Below, piece after piece: positions 45,869 to 55,117 of a DNA stretch of 64,000 nucleotides. Positions within the stretch are counted from its first letter, which is position 1; each line of letters begins with the position of its first letter. The DNA is from a virus, in the IMG/VR virus record IMGVR_UViG_3300031963_000020, positions 1-64,000 of that record. The stretch is one strand, 5' to 3'. Position numbers and translations under genes: made by a program. A model generated the notes under the pieces. It was not told the origin of the DNA, searched no databases, and was given only the letters and a program-made list of their open reading frames with translations.

Positions 45869-48800
45869 ATGGCACTTGCATCTGGTATTAAATCATTAAA
45901 AACTGTAGTAGCAGTTTACGAAGCAGATATAGATCAATCACAGAAGTCAGTATCACTTCAAACTAATTTACAACAGTACGAACCTGTTGTAGTTGATTTG
46001 CGATCTGCTTTGGTAAAGGCACTTACCAGTCAAGTTAATTCTAAAATACGTGCGTATAATGACAAAGAACGTTTTCTAAAAACATTATTGAATTTTGGTG
46101 ATGATACGCAACGTATTATTACTAATTGGAAGTTGGACCCAAACGATTCCACAAAACTTTTAGTCAAACTATTAACACCACTTGATTTTAATTTGGATGT
46201 TGGTAATAGAGTATTTTTAAGTCGTGAAGTAGTAAATACAGTTGTAGATACAATCAAACTAGACGCACCACCACAACCAGATACTACATCGGTAGTATTA
46301 CGAACTAAAAATACAGATTTAACAAACATTGGTAGCTCTGATATTGAATTACTAAACGTTCAAAATCGTAGAGTTGCAAATCAGACGTTATCAAGCATTG
46401 GAATAGACATAACAGGATCAGAAGATCAATATGGTGGATTTACATTCCAAGACAATTTACTACGTAAATGGTATACCGACGATTATCGTTCCGCAGAACT
46501 TAATATAGATTATACAGACTACGCAAATTTCGTCACATATAGTTCTGCAAAATTACGATTGGATGCATTTAAACAAAAAATTACAAAAATACGTGAACTG
46601 GAAACAAAATCTAGATTCTACGCCACAGGAACTACAGGATCAATATTTGGATTTTCTGAAACCGTTATTGATACACCAACTATTTTTTATGAAGATACAA
46701 CATTAGCAAGTCCAGTATTAATTGATGAATCAGGTTCGGCAACAGTATCTTCTGGGTCTACTTTAACAATATACGCAGTGGATGCACTACCTTCTGCTGC
46801 GGTATATCTTGTAGAGGGTGCTAAAGTTGCTGCACTTGAAATAGAAAATATTATCCGTAGTTTTGATGGATATGAACGATACCTATTCAACCAATCAGGT
46901 AGTGCATATAGTGCAAGTGTGTACTGGCAATTAAGCGGAACAGAGTATAATGTCGATGGCACTTGGCCAAAGAAAAATTCAAATGGAGACTTGTACCCAC
47001 CATCTAGCGTACAAGTAGCTGATTGGTACGAAATACAATCTAATATTGCAAGAAGATATGATGAAAATAATGTAAACTTATTATCAAATGCAATACCGCA
47101 ATATCTAGTAGACGATGTAAACTCACAAGAATTTATTAAGTTTACACAAATGATTGGGCACTTATTTGATAACATTAAATCATATATTGATCAATTACCA
47201 AATATTTACGACAGAAAAGTAAATGCTACGGAAGGATTATCGCAAGATTTAGTATGGGAAGTTGCAAAGTCGTTCGGGTTATCATTGACCAATCCTGATT
47301 CAGCAGCATCGTTATATAGTTTTACCACAGATACATCATTAACAAAGAAACGTGAACAAGTTACAGAACTTTGGAAGCGTTTCTTACATAATGCTCCATA
47401 TCTCAATAAAACACGTGGTACTGTAAATTCACTTAAAGCGTTACTTAGTATTTTTGGATTAAATGAACAAGTTGTTGGCATTCGTGAAACAGATACAACG
47501 AGTACTGGTAGCTATGAGATATTTGACGAAGTAACTAACGCATTAAATTTTAATACCAGTTCATATCTAGTATTACCTATGAGTGGTGCTTCTCAACGTG
47601 AAACATACACGTTGCAATTTAGATTTAATAATCCTACACAAGTAAACACCACGTTGGGTGTTGGAGATACAGGAACACCTTCAGGTTCGTGGACAGTAGA
47701 ATTACAAACATATCCATCAGCATCGTCACCATATGGACGAGTAGTTGTTAAAGACACAATAGGTGAAGTGTTACTCAGTAGTAGTTATGCAGATATGTTT
47801 GATAGTGAAGATTACTATGATGTAATGCTTCGTTATAATGTAAATTCTGTAGATTTATTAGTAGCACACTCTGATGGTGAAGAAATTTTATACTCATCAA
47901 GTATGAGTACCACTGGTTCATACTTACGTGACGCATGGAAAGCTACCCAAAATTTCTTCCTTGGTGGATCTGGTTCATTAAGTTTAAACAACTTTAACGG
48001 ATTTGTTGACGAAGTTCGTGTGTGGGGAGAACGCATCACAAATCAACGATTCTATGAACAAGTATTAGACCCAGGAAGTTTTGTCGGTAATACTTATACG
48101 TCACCTGTTGAAAACTTATGGGTAAGATTATCGTTCCACACACCAAAAAATCTTTCTTCGGGAAGTATCGCAAACGAATCACCGTACAGAAATAAAGACG
48201 GTGCTTCCGACCCACTATTACCATTGTTACCAAACTTAACAAATGTTGTGGCGGTTGGGTTTGTAAGTCAGACATCATATCCGTATAGTATGGCTCGTGT
48301 AAGTAGAAAAGTTAAACAATATACAACAAACGCTGGGGCATACTCATACGGTAGTAATAATATATTGATAGCTCCACCACCTGTATTTACAGAAGTATCT
48401 ACCGACGGTGGACTGGTTCTTCACAGAACAAAAAGTATCGTTGATAACGAAACTCGTAGACAACAACAGCAAACAAAAAAATATCTTGGATTTTTTGTAT
48501 CACCGACAGATGCAGTCAACAATCTATTAATTCGTTCACTAGGTAATATTGATGTACGTGGACTTGTAGGTATTAATCCACGATACAAATCAAAATACGA
48601 AGGTATTGAAGCAATACAAAATTATTACAAACAATACTATAATGCAACAGTAAATATTGCACAATTTGTTCGCTTTTTTGACCAACTTGCACCAACACTT
48701 TTTGAACAAGCAAATCAATTAATACCAGCAAGAACAGTACTAGGTTCCGGTGTTGTCATTGAACCAAATATTCTTGAACATAAAAAAGTTACATTTGAAA

Positions 48801-50500
48801 AACCAGTAAAATTAAGTGGTGCAAATACAAGAAGAAATAGCACGTTTGCAAACACAGAAAAAACTTATGTACGTGATTTTGATATAACCGTATCAACAGA
48901 AACTACAATTAATATTAGAGCACGTGAAAGTCAAAGTGCATTCTTTACGGATTATAATACAGCTCTTAATATGAACGATGAAATGGTATTACGTGGGGAT
49001 TCAAACAACACGTTTACCACAGAATTAACAAGTTCATTAATTGTTCCGTCTGGTGATTATCATAACACGTATAATGCACAACCATTGTTTATGACCTCAT
49101 CAATGCCACAAGGAGAAATACTTACTGGATTATTAGATGGTGTTACGATTGAAAACGCTGGTGGAGTAATGTTAGGTGACTACAGCTATTATGAAGGGCC
49201 AGCATTCCATCCATATACATCACGTTCTATTGAATCACAATACGATGTATTTGATTCTGATATTGACAAATTAAGTTATATTAATTACTTGCAAACTTAC
49301 GCAGGTATGACACCAACTGAAGCAAGACAAGCTGCGGTAAAGTACAAACCAGGAAACATTATTGATATCAATGATATTATTGGTACTAATGATAATCTTA
49401 CTTATGCAAGTTTAATTAATGTCATTCCACCAACTGCGGATTTTGATGATTTGGGAGTTACTAGTTATTTTATTAGAGATAGTGGTATTTACTCATTTGA
49501 AACTGTGTATAAAGAAATTATAGGACAAAACCAACTAAATTTCTTAACTGGTGCGGCAGCAACGTGGTCGTTTGGAACACAGTATGGTAGAAACGATGTA
49601 GTAGTTCAACTCGGAGCTACAGGATCAGCTAAAACGTCAAATGGTAAACTATTTAGATATATTGCCCAAGACGCACCATCGGTATCATATAATTTCCCAT
49701 CACAAGACAAAAATAGATGGGCACCTGTATTTTACCGTGGGAAAGCAGTTAATACACCATATCGTCTTATTTTTGATATTAATAAGGCACAAGGTGATGA
49801 ATCGGTATTTACACTACCAATAACACGAGTATTGGTAAGTAGACCAATTGTTACACCTGGTAGATATTCTAAAAAGTTAAGTTTCGGTTCATTCTCTGCA
49901 AACACTAGAGAAACAGGTCTTATTCGTTTACAGGCGATTGCGTCATTATTTTCTGTAAATGTTGGTGTTGGTGATTCACCAGCACCAAATATACGAGTTA
50001 GATTGTATGATAGATCTGACAAACGTGATGCAGATTTAAACAGAGTATTTGGTATAGAACCAACTGGTGACCACGGTGTTCTATTCGATATGAAGTTTGA
50101 GTCTGGGTCGGTTAGTAAAAATGTTGGATTGTACCCACCCGTAACTCTAGTAAACAATGATACTGGTCTGGCATCAAGCCCTATTATTTATTATACAGTT
50201 GACGAGTTGGGTGGTAATACCTACGGTAATGGATTTATCGTAACATTTAATTACTTCGCTATTGAAGCACCTATCGAACTTCCAATTGGATATCTACCAA
50301 GACATTATAAGTTTTATAGAGACACACTTTTAGCCACAAAACGTAGAAATTATGTGGGATGTCTACAAACACAAGACACAACAACAGATGGACGTTCACC
50401 AGTTGAGGTCACATTCACCGCAGGTACCACGATTACGGTATCTCCAAACATCCTCCAAGAAGAAGATAATTTGGGTGGAATTAACCTAAATGTGAACTAA
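45869..50500 (+). CDS. Very large baseplate/fibre protein with LamG-like domain
   Basis: 1543 residues, the largest gene here. The N-terminal 500 residues appear to be a virion-docking part, with a segment found in baseplate wedge proteins (YDRKVNATEGLSQDLVWEVA, then LWKRFLHNAPYLNKTRGTVN). Residues about 555-720 form a LamG/concanavalin-like domain (YTLQFRFNN, RVVVKDTIGEVLLSSSY, FNGFVDEVRVWGERI). The rest is mostly beta. A gp7/gp10-like wedge or a short tail fibre is the likely identity; glycan binding through LamG is inferred. Confidence 0.65.
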   Translation: MALASGIKSLKTVVAVYEADIDQSQKSVSLQTNLQQYEPVVVDLRSALVKALTSQVNSKIRAYNDKERFLKTLLNFGDDTQRIITNWKLDPNDSTKLLVKLLTPLDFNLDVGNRVFLSREVVNTVVDTIKLDAPPQPDTTSVVLRTKNTDLTNIGSSDIELLNVQNRRVANQTLSSIGIDITGSEDQYGGFTFQDNLLRKWYTDDYRSAELNIDYTDYANFVTYSSAKLRLDAFKQKITKIRELETKSRFYATGTTGSIFGFSETVIDTPTIFYEDTTLASPVLIDESGSATVSSGSTLTIYAVDALPSAAVYLVEGAKVAALEIENIIRSFDGYERYLFNQSGSAYSASVYWQLSGTEYNVDGTWPKKNSNGDLYPPSSVQVADWYEIQSNIARRYDENNVNLLSNAIPQYLVDDVNSQEFIKFTQMIGHLFDNIKSYIDQLPNIYDRKVNATEGLSQDLVWEVAKSFGLSLTNPDSAASLYSFTTDTSLTKKREQVTELWKRFLHNAPYLNKTRGTVNSLKALLSIFGLNEQVVGIRETDTTSTGSYEIFDEVTNALNFNTSSYLVLPMSGASQRETYTLQFRFNNPTQVNTTLGVGDTGTPSGSWTVELQTYPSASSPYGRVVVKDTIGEVLLSSSYADMFDSEDYYDVMLRYNVNSVDLLVAHSDGEEILYSSSMSTTGSYLRDAWKATQNFFLGGSGSLSLNNFNGFVDEVRVWGERITNQRFYEQVLDPGSFVGNTYTSPVENLWVRLSFHTPKNLSSGSIANESPYRNKDGASDPLLPLLPNLTNVVAVGFVSQTSYPYSMARVSRKVKQYTTNAGAYSYGSNNILIAPPPVFTEVSTDGGLVLHRTKSIVDNETRRQQQQTKKYLGFFVSPTDAVNNLLIRSLGNIDVRGLVGINPRYKSKYEGIEAIQNYYKQYYNATVNIAQFVRFFDQLAPTLFEQANQLIPARTVLGSGVVIEPNILEHKKVTFEKPVKLSGANTRRNSTFANTEKTYVRDFDITVSTETTINIRARESQSAFFTDYNTALNMNDEMVLRGDSNNTFTTELTSSLIVPSGDYHNTYNAQPLFMTSSMPQGEILTGLLDGVTIENAGGVMLGDYSYYEGPAFHPYTSRSIESQYDVFDSDIDKLSYINYLQTYAGMTPTEARQAAVKYKPGNIIDINDIIGTNDNLTYASLINVIPPTADFDDLGVTSYFIRDSGIYSFETVYKEIIGQNQLNFLTGAAATWSFGTQYGRNDVVVQLGATGSAKTSNGKLFRYIAQDAPSVSYNFPSQDKNRWAPVFYRGKAVNTPYRLIFDINKAQGDESVFTLPITRVLVSRPIVTPGRYSKKLSFGSFSANTRETGLIRLQAIASLFSVNVGVGDSPAPNIRVRLYDRSDKRDADLNRVFGIEPTGDHGVLFDMKFESGSVSKNVGLYPPVTLVNNDTGLASSPIIYYTVDELGGNTYGNGFIVTFNYFAIEAPIELPIGYLPRHYKFYRDTLLATKRRNYVGCLQTQDTTTDGRSPVEVTFTAGTTITVSPNILQEEDNLGGINLNVN

Positions 50501-50514
50501 AACCAAACTATAAC

Positions 50515-50524
50515 ATATTTATAT
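50515..50524 (+). promoter_or_regulatory. ATATTTATAT element, late-promoter-like
   Basis: Perfect copy of the recurring motif, in the only sizeable gap of this part of the operon, 31 bases before the next ATG. Confidence 0.5.
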
Positions 50525-50555
50525 TAGACAATTTACGTCAGGAGAGGTACAAATT

Positions 50556-51182
50556 ATGGGATATCTAAACAAATCAACAATCACAGTTGATGCGGTGTTA
50601 ACGAAAAAGGGTAGAGAACTTCTATCCAAGGGAAGAAGTGAATTCGAAATCACTCAGTTTGCAGTGGCTGATGACGAAGTAGATTACACATTATATACTA
50701 CTTCTCACCCACTTGGTTCTGCATACTATGGTTCAATCATTGAAAGTATGCCAGTTCTTGAAGCTTCTCCTGATGAAACACAAGCAATGCGTTATAAGCT
50801 TGTTTCATTAGACAGAGGTACCAAGGAAATTCCAGTTATTTCATTGGGTGTTTCTGCATACTCACTTAATTACAACGACTCGGTTGTAGTAAGTCCAACC
50901 ACAACCGCAGAACTTGCAACCGCTGGTTACACAGCAATTCTTTATGATGGAAACGTAGCAACGTTGACCACCAACCAACCATTGGCAGCTGGAACAACAG
51001 TTCCATTCTTCCAAGTCAACCAAGCAACATCTGCTAACGCAGTTGTTGTCCAAGGATTTAGTTTCAACTTAACATCCAAGGAATTAACAGTTGACCGCAC
51101 AACACAATTAACAATTGTAAACAATCTTACTGGTGCAACCAAGACGGTCACCGTTTCTGTGGCTGCTAAGCCAACAGTATAA
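50556..51182 (+). CDS. Virion structural protein with Ig-like C-terminus
   Basis: 208 residues following a CAGGAGAGG site. The N-terminal domain (YLNKSTITVDAVLTKKGREL, FEITQFAVADDEVDYTLY) is of a kind seen in tail-associated proteins of marine T4-like phages. The C-terminal half is beta-rich with Ala/Thr/Val repeats. Strong motif and ribosome binding site suggest abundant late expression. Confidence 0.6.
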   Translation: MGYLNKSTITVDAVLTKKGRELLSKGRSEFEITQFAVADDEVDYTLYTTSHPLGSAYYGSIIESMPVLEASPDETQAMRYKLVSLDRGTKEIPVISLGVSAYSLNYNDSVVVSPTTTAELATAGYTAILYDGNVATLTTNQPLAAGTTVPFFQVNQATSANAVVVQGFSFNLTSKELTVDRTTQLTIVNNLTGATKTVTVSVAAKPTV

Positions 51183-51196
51183 TAGGGGTTTAACAT

Positions 51197-52327
51197 ATGG
51201 CAATTAGAACTTTCGTCCCATTTAACATTGATGAAGATGTAGTACCAGCGAACCAAACCACGGTAACAACTGGTTTGTGGTCTGGTGACACAGGTAGTTT
51301 GACTACACTCTTCACATCAACCACACAGATTTCTGCTAGTGGTGAATATTATTTTGATGCATATGATAAGAACCCAGCAACCGATACCACAGCAGAAGTT
51401 CAATTTGCTGTAGCATACGGTCATATTTCTGGTGGTGGTTCTCCAACATTAGCACAAGATGACTTGGCAGTATTAGCAACTAAAGCAACATATCTACAAT
51501 ATAAGAACATTTTGTTAGACCCATCGGATGACTTATTTACATTTGGTAACACAAACGCAGACCACATTTATGTTATTAATGTTCAACGCGCAAGACTACG
51601 TGAACAACTTGACCCAGGCAATTGGCTCTTGACATTATCTGGATCGTTAGGTAAATATACATTTATTGACGATAGTGGTCAAACATTAAGTGCAAAGTCA
51701 AAAACCAGTAAGTCTGGTCGTGTATTTAACGTAGCATCGGGATCATTAACAGGTCCAAGTGGTAGTACAGTACTAACCAGTCAATCAGCAGCAGGTAAGG
51801 GATTTGGTCTTGTATATCCAGATTTGGGTATCATCGTATTAAATCCAGATGCAATCATTCCAACCGTTGGTTTTGAATCCGCATCAGCTGGATTTGGTTG
51901 TGGTAACGCTGGTGCACAAGATTTCACATATGATACTACTAACACTGTAGTTCCATTTGCACCATTTACAGGTTCATTAACAACTAACAGTGGTGCTGGT
52001 CGTGAACAACGTGCACACGATGGATTACTTCGTTCAATCAAGTTGGGTGCAGATTTCCAAGCACGTTCAGCAGAAACAATTTCGTCAACACATTATTTCG
52101 TTCGTTTAAGAAATAAAGACTTTAACTATACAAATAATCCAACATTCTACAACAATACAAATGGTCAAATCTTGAACGATGACTTCGTACAAGACCCACG
52201 AGTATACGCAACAAGTATTGGATTATATAATGGTAAGAATGAATTATTAGCAGTTGCAAAACTCAGTCGTCCATTAGAAAAGTCATTTGACAAGGAAGCA
52301 TTAATCCGCGTTCGTCTTGACTTCTAA
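51197..52327 (+). CDS. Structural protein, paralogue of the next gene
   Basis: 376 residues, largely beta. The last 40 residues (YATSIGLYNGKNELLAVAKL...) match the end of the following protein (YVTTIGLYDKNYNLVAMAKL...), so both share a C-terminal module. Mid-region segments YVINVQRARLREQLDPGNW and GFGLVYPDLGIIVLNPDAI suggest a baseplate/fibre-type protein. Precise role unknown. Confidence 0.6.
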   Translation: MAIRTFVPFNIDEDVVPANQTTVTTGLWSGDTGSLTTLFTSTTQISASGEYYFDAYDKNPATDTTAEVQFAVAYGHISGGGSPTLAQDDLAVLATKATYLQYKNILLDPSDDLFTFGNTNADHIYVINVQRARLREQLDPGNWLLTLSGSLGKYTFIDDSGQTLSAKSKTSKSGRVFNVASGSLTGPSGSTVLTSQSAAGKGFGLVYPDLGIIVLNPDAIIPTVGFESASAGFGCGNAGAQDFTYDTTNTVVPFAPFTGSLTTNSGAGREQRAHDGLLRSIKLGADFQARSAETISSTHYFVRLRNKDFNYTNNPTFYNNTNGQILNDDFVQDPRVYATSIGLYNGKNELLAVAKLSRPLEKSFDKEALIRVRLDF

Positions 52328-52345
52328 TGAACAAAGGGAGGTTCT

Positions 52346-53317
52346 ATGAGAGCAGTAAAACCTCTCGACACGGATGGATATACTAAAAATGATTATGTAG
52401 CGTATGTGTCCCAGAGTTATACAATTACCTCTGGGTCATTTACGAATACAGAATATGTAACAATTGATTTTGCTGACCAACCTTCCGATGATTGGAAGTA
52501 TCAACAAACCAGTGATTTTGATTTAGGTTATCTCAATTCTAGTAGCGGTATATATTCTTATCCGTTGTACAGTTTATTAAATCGTGCATTTTATTCTTCA
52601 CAATCAATTGTGGAATATGGTACATCGTCTATAGCTGTAAATAAATTTACACCAAGTCAATCGCTGTATGTCTTTAATATAGCAAACCAATCGGTGGGGG
52701 ACGGAATAAAACCAGGTAGTTTTAGTATTAGAGTATCTGGGTCGTCTCCAATTCTTGATGATGGTTATGGTCGATTATATGTAAATAATACTGGTAGTGT
52801 GGTGGGTAATGTTTTTTACAAGCATGGTATCGCAACTGTAAAAAATAATAAAACATCACCTTCACAATCTATTTCTACAAATGGATTAAAGTTAGCACCA
52901 TTCTTACCAGTAGACGTAAACTACACATCGTCATATACAATTACAGAACACACTGTAGTGTGTAAAATTCGACCAACAGAATTTAACGCATCTGTATTTA
53001 ATCACACAATAGGTTACTATAAAGTAGTTACTGGTTCGTATGTATCGGCTTCACAAACTGTTATATACACAAATTATGAACCGAATGTATCTTCGTCGGC
53101 AGTTGCACAAAATTATGTAGAAGTTAACGGAACGGGAAGTTTAGTAGTAGGACAAGCACTATCAGAACTATTTGATTCCGGAAGTTTAACACCATATGTT
53201 ACAACGATTGGATTATACGACAAAAATTACAATTTGGTTGCTATGGCAAAGTTAGCAAATCCAGTACCAAGAACGAAAAACGTAGACCAAACTTTTATTG
53301 TAAAGTTTGATACCTAA
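52346..53317 (+). CDS. Structural protein, paralogue of the previous gene
   Basis: 323 residues with a strong AAGGGAGG site. Beta-rich with many Ser/Thr/Tyr. Shared order with its neighbour: a segment 'IKPGSFSIRVSGSSPILDDG' parallel to 'LDPGNWLLTLSGSLGKYTFI', and the same C-terminal 'IGLYdk...LvAmAKLa.P' module. This supports duplication and divergence. Confidence 0.6.
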   Translation: MRAVKPLDTDGYTKNDYVAYVSQSYTITSGSFTNTEYVTIDFADQPSDDWKYQQTSDFDLGYLNSSSGIYSYPLYSLLNRAFYSSQSIVEYGTSSIAVNKFTPSQSLYVFNIANQSVGDGIKPGSFSIRVSGSSPILDDGYGRLYVNNTGSVVGNVFYKHGIATVKNNKTSPSQSISTNGLKLAPFLPVDVNYTSSYTITEHTVVCKIRPTEFNASVFNHTIGYYKVVTGSYVSASQTVIYTNYEPNVSSSAVAQNYVEVNGTGSLVVGQALSELFDSGSLTPYVTTIGLYDKNYNLVAMAKLANPVPRTKNVDQTFIVKFDT

Positions 53318-53332
53318 TGTGGAGAACATAGT

Positions 53333-53788
53333 ATGTCAAAGTTAGTAGAACTATTAGAAAATAGACAAAAGTACGATAGATTAAATAAATTAAGTGCACA
53401 CTCACCAAATACAGCAAATCCAAAAGAGTTCAGTGCTCGTAATCAATCTGATTTAACGCAAGGTAGAGAAGAAATTATTCAATCTAACTCGGTTGATTTT
53501 TTTGGTAATACTTATCAAACTGGGTTTGATGCATTTAGACCAACCTTGAGTGTAACAGGATTTAGAAAATCAGACGGTGCACAAAATTCAAAATTTACAG
53601 GAAACCCAGCTGGGGCAGCTACAACTGAAGATAATGCATTTGATTCGTACAATAGATTTGCAAACGATTCGGTTCGTAAAAATTACGACTCAAAATTAGT
53701 TCACAGATATCTAGCAACAAATAACGAACAACAATATAAGACACAACAAGCAGCAGCACCAGGATTAATATTAACATATAACGTCTAA
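53333..53788 (+). CDS. Polar structural-operon protein
   Basis: 151 residues, ATG preceded by gtggaga. Mostly polar and low in hydrophobics (NRQKYDRLNKLSAHSPNTAN, DFFGNTYQTGFDAFRPTLSV), so probably extended or partly disordered, as in virion linker proteins. No family recognised. A CGTCTA/TAGACG hairpin spans its stop. Confidence 0.5.
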   Translation: MSKLVELLENRQKYDRLNKLSAHSPNTANPKEFSARNQSDLTQGREEIIQSNSVDFFGNTYQTGFDAFRPTLSVTGFRKSDGAQNSKFTGNPAGAATTEDNAFDSYNRFANDSVRKNYDSKLVHRYLATNNEQQYKTQQAAAPGLILTYNV

Positions 53789-53804
53789 TATAGACGAGGT
53801 TACG

Positions 53805-54155
53805 ATGAAACCCAGAAGTGCAAAGAACAAGGGTAAACGGTTACAAAATGCAATACGAGATTTAATATTAGAACACTTTCCACAGCTCGAACCTGACGAT
53901 GTAGTATCTACATTGATGGGTGATTCGGGGACAGACATCAAGCTGTCCCCAGCTGCTCGGAAAGTGTTTCCGTATTCTCCTGAATGTAAAAACCAAGAAA
54001 AGGTGAATATTTGGGCCGCCCTTGAACAAGCAGAAGATAATACCAAAGAAAATACCTATCCAGTCGTATTCTTTAAACGAAACAATACGAAAACATATGC
54101 GATTATACCCGCAGACCATTTCTTTGAGTTGACTAAACCAAAAAATACAAATTAA
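53805..54155 (+). CDS. PD-(D/E)XK nuclease-fold protein
   Basis: 116 residues. The core KGKRLQNAIRDLILEH, MGDSGTDIKLSPAARKVF, YSPECKNQEK is the PD-(D/E)XK layout: Asp44, Glu60, Lys62, with a following helix (NIWAALEQAE) and strands YPVVFFKRNN / TYAIIPADHFFEL. This resembles Holliday-junction-resolvase-like or VRR-type nucleases. It would cut DNA, perhaps branched DNA. It directly precedes primase and Mre11-Rad50 genes, consistent with recombination-dependent replication. Confidence 0.75.
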   Translation: MKPRSAKNKGKRLQNAIRDLILEHFPQLEPDDVVSTLMGDSGTDIKLSPAARKVFPYSPECKNQEKVNIWAALEQAEDNTKENTYPVVFFKRNNTKTYAIIPADHFFELTKPKNTN

Positions 54156-54202
54156 TAAATCAACACTTGATTTTTTGATAAAGAGATGTTAGTTTTCATC
54201 GT

Positions 54203-55117
54203 ATGAACCTAATATCTCTGTTATCGCAAATACTCGGTGATTACAAGCAAATGGGCAAGGGGGAGCACTACTTCTCCTGTCCATTCTGCCATCATCACAA
54301 TAAGAAGTTTGCGGTGAATGTTGTTAAGAACAAATGGAAGTGTTGGGTCTGTGGAGCACGTGGTCGGCATTTGATTGGATTGTTCAAGAAGTTGGATGTC
54401 TCACCAGCACAAATCAAAGAGTTAAAGAAGTGTCTCAACGAAGATGATGTTAAGAGTTATGTAGATACTGACCCAGATGAAGTCGTAGAGCTTCACCTTC
54501 CGTATGAGTTCAAACCTCTTTGGAAACCAATCAATACTTTTGAATACAAGCACGCAATCAATTATTTAAAAAAGCGTGGTATTACGGGGTATGACATCAT
54601 CAGGTATCGTATGGGATATTGTGAAACAGGCACCTATGGTGGTCGTATCATTGTCCCGTCCTATGATGTATATGGGAAACTCAACTACTTTATTGCCCGC
54701 GCATATCACGACTCGGGTATGAAATATAAGAACCCACCAGTCTCGAAGAATGTGGTAGTATTCGAGGAACAAATCAACTGGAACGAACCTGTTGTGTTGG
54801 TGGAAGGAGTGTTTGATGCACTGGCGGTTCGTCGTAATGCAATCCCGATGTTGGGGAAGTTTATACCGAAGAAGTTGGAAGTCAAACTACTTGAAAATCG
54901 TGTCAAGAGAGTATATATTCTTCTTGATGATGATGCAAAGACGGAAGCAATACAGCTGGAACGCAAGTTGTCGGCATACGGAATACAAGTATCACAGGTG
55001 TCGGTGAGTGGTGGTGACGCCGCTGACCTTGGGTTCCAAAAGACCTGGGAGTTTATCAATGACTCGAAGGCAACTACCTTTAAGGACTTTATACAAAATA
55101 GGTTATCAAACGCATGA
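54203..55117 (+). CDS. DNA primase (DnaG/gp61-type)
   Basis: 304 residues. Zinc-binding domain SCPFCHHHNKKF...KCWVCG (Cys26, 29, 47, 50), then the toprim fold: VVLVEGVFDALAVRR (catalytic Glu) and VYILLDDDAKTEAIQLE (Asp cluster). It makes RNA primers for lagging-strand synthesis. The size is that of T4 gp61. No replicative helicase is seen in the window. ATGA overlap joins it to the Mre11-Rad50 gene. Confidence 0.85.
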   Translation: MNLISLLSQILGDYKQMGKGEHYFSCPFCHHHNKKFAVNVVKNKWKCWVCGARGRHLIGLFKKLDVSPAQIKELKKCLNEDDVKSYVDTDPDEVVELHLPYEFKPLWKPINTFEYKHAINYLKKRGITGYDIIRYRMGYCETGTYGGRIIVPSYDVYGKLNYFIARAYHDSGMKYKNPPVSKNVVVFEEQINWNEPVVLVEGVFDALAVRRNAIPMLGKFIPKKLEVKLLENRVKRVYILLDDDAKTEAIQLERKLSAYGIQVSQVSVSGGDAADLGFQKTWEFINDSKATTFKDFIQNRLSNA

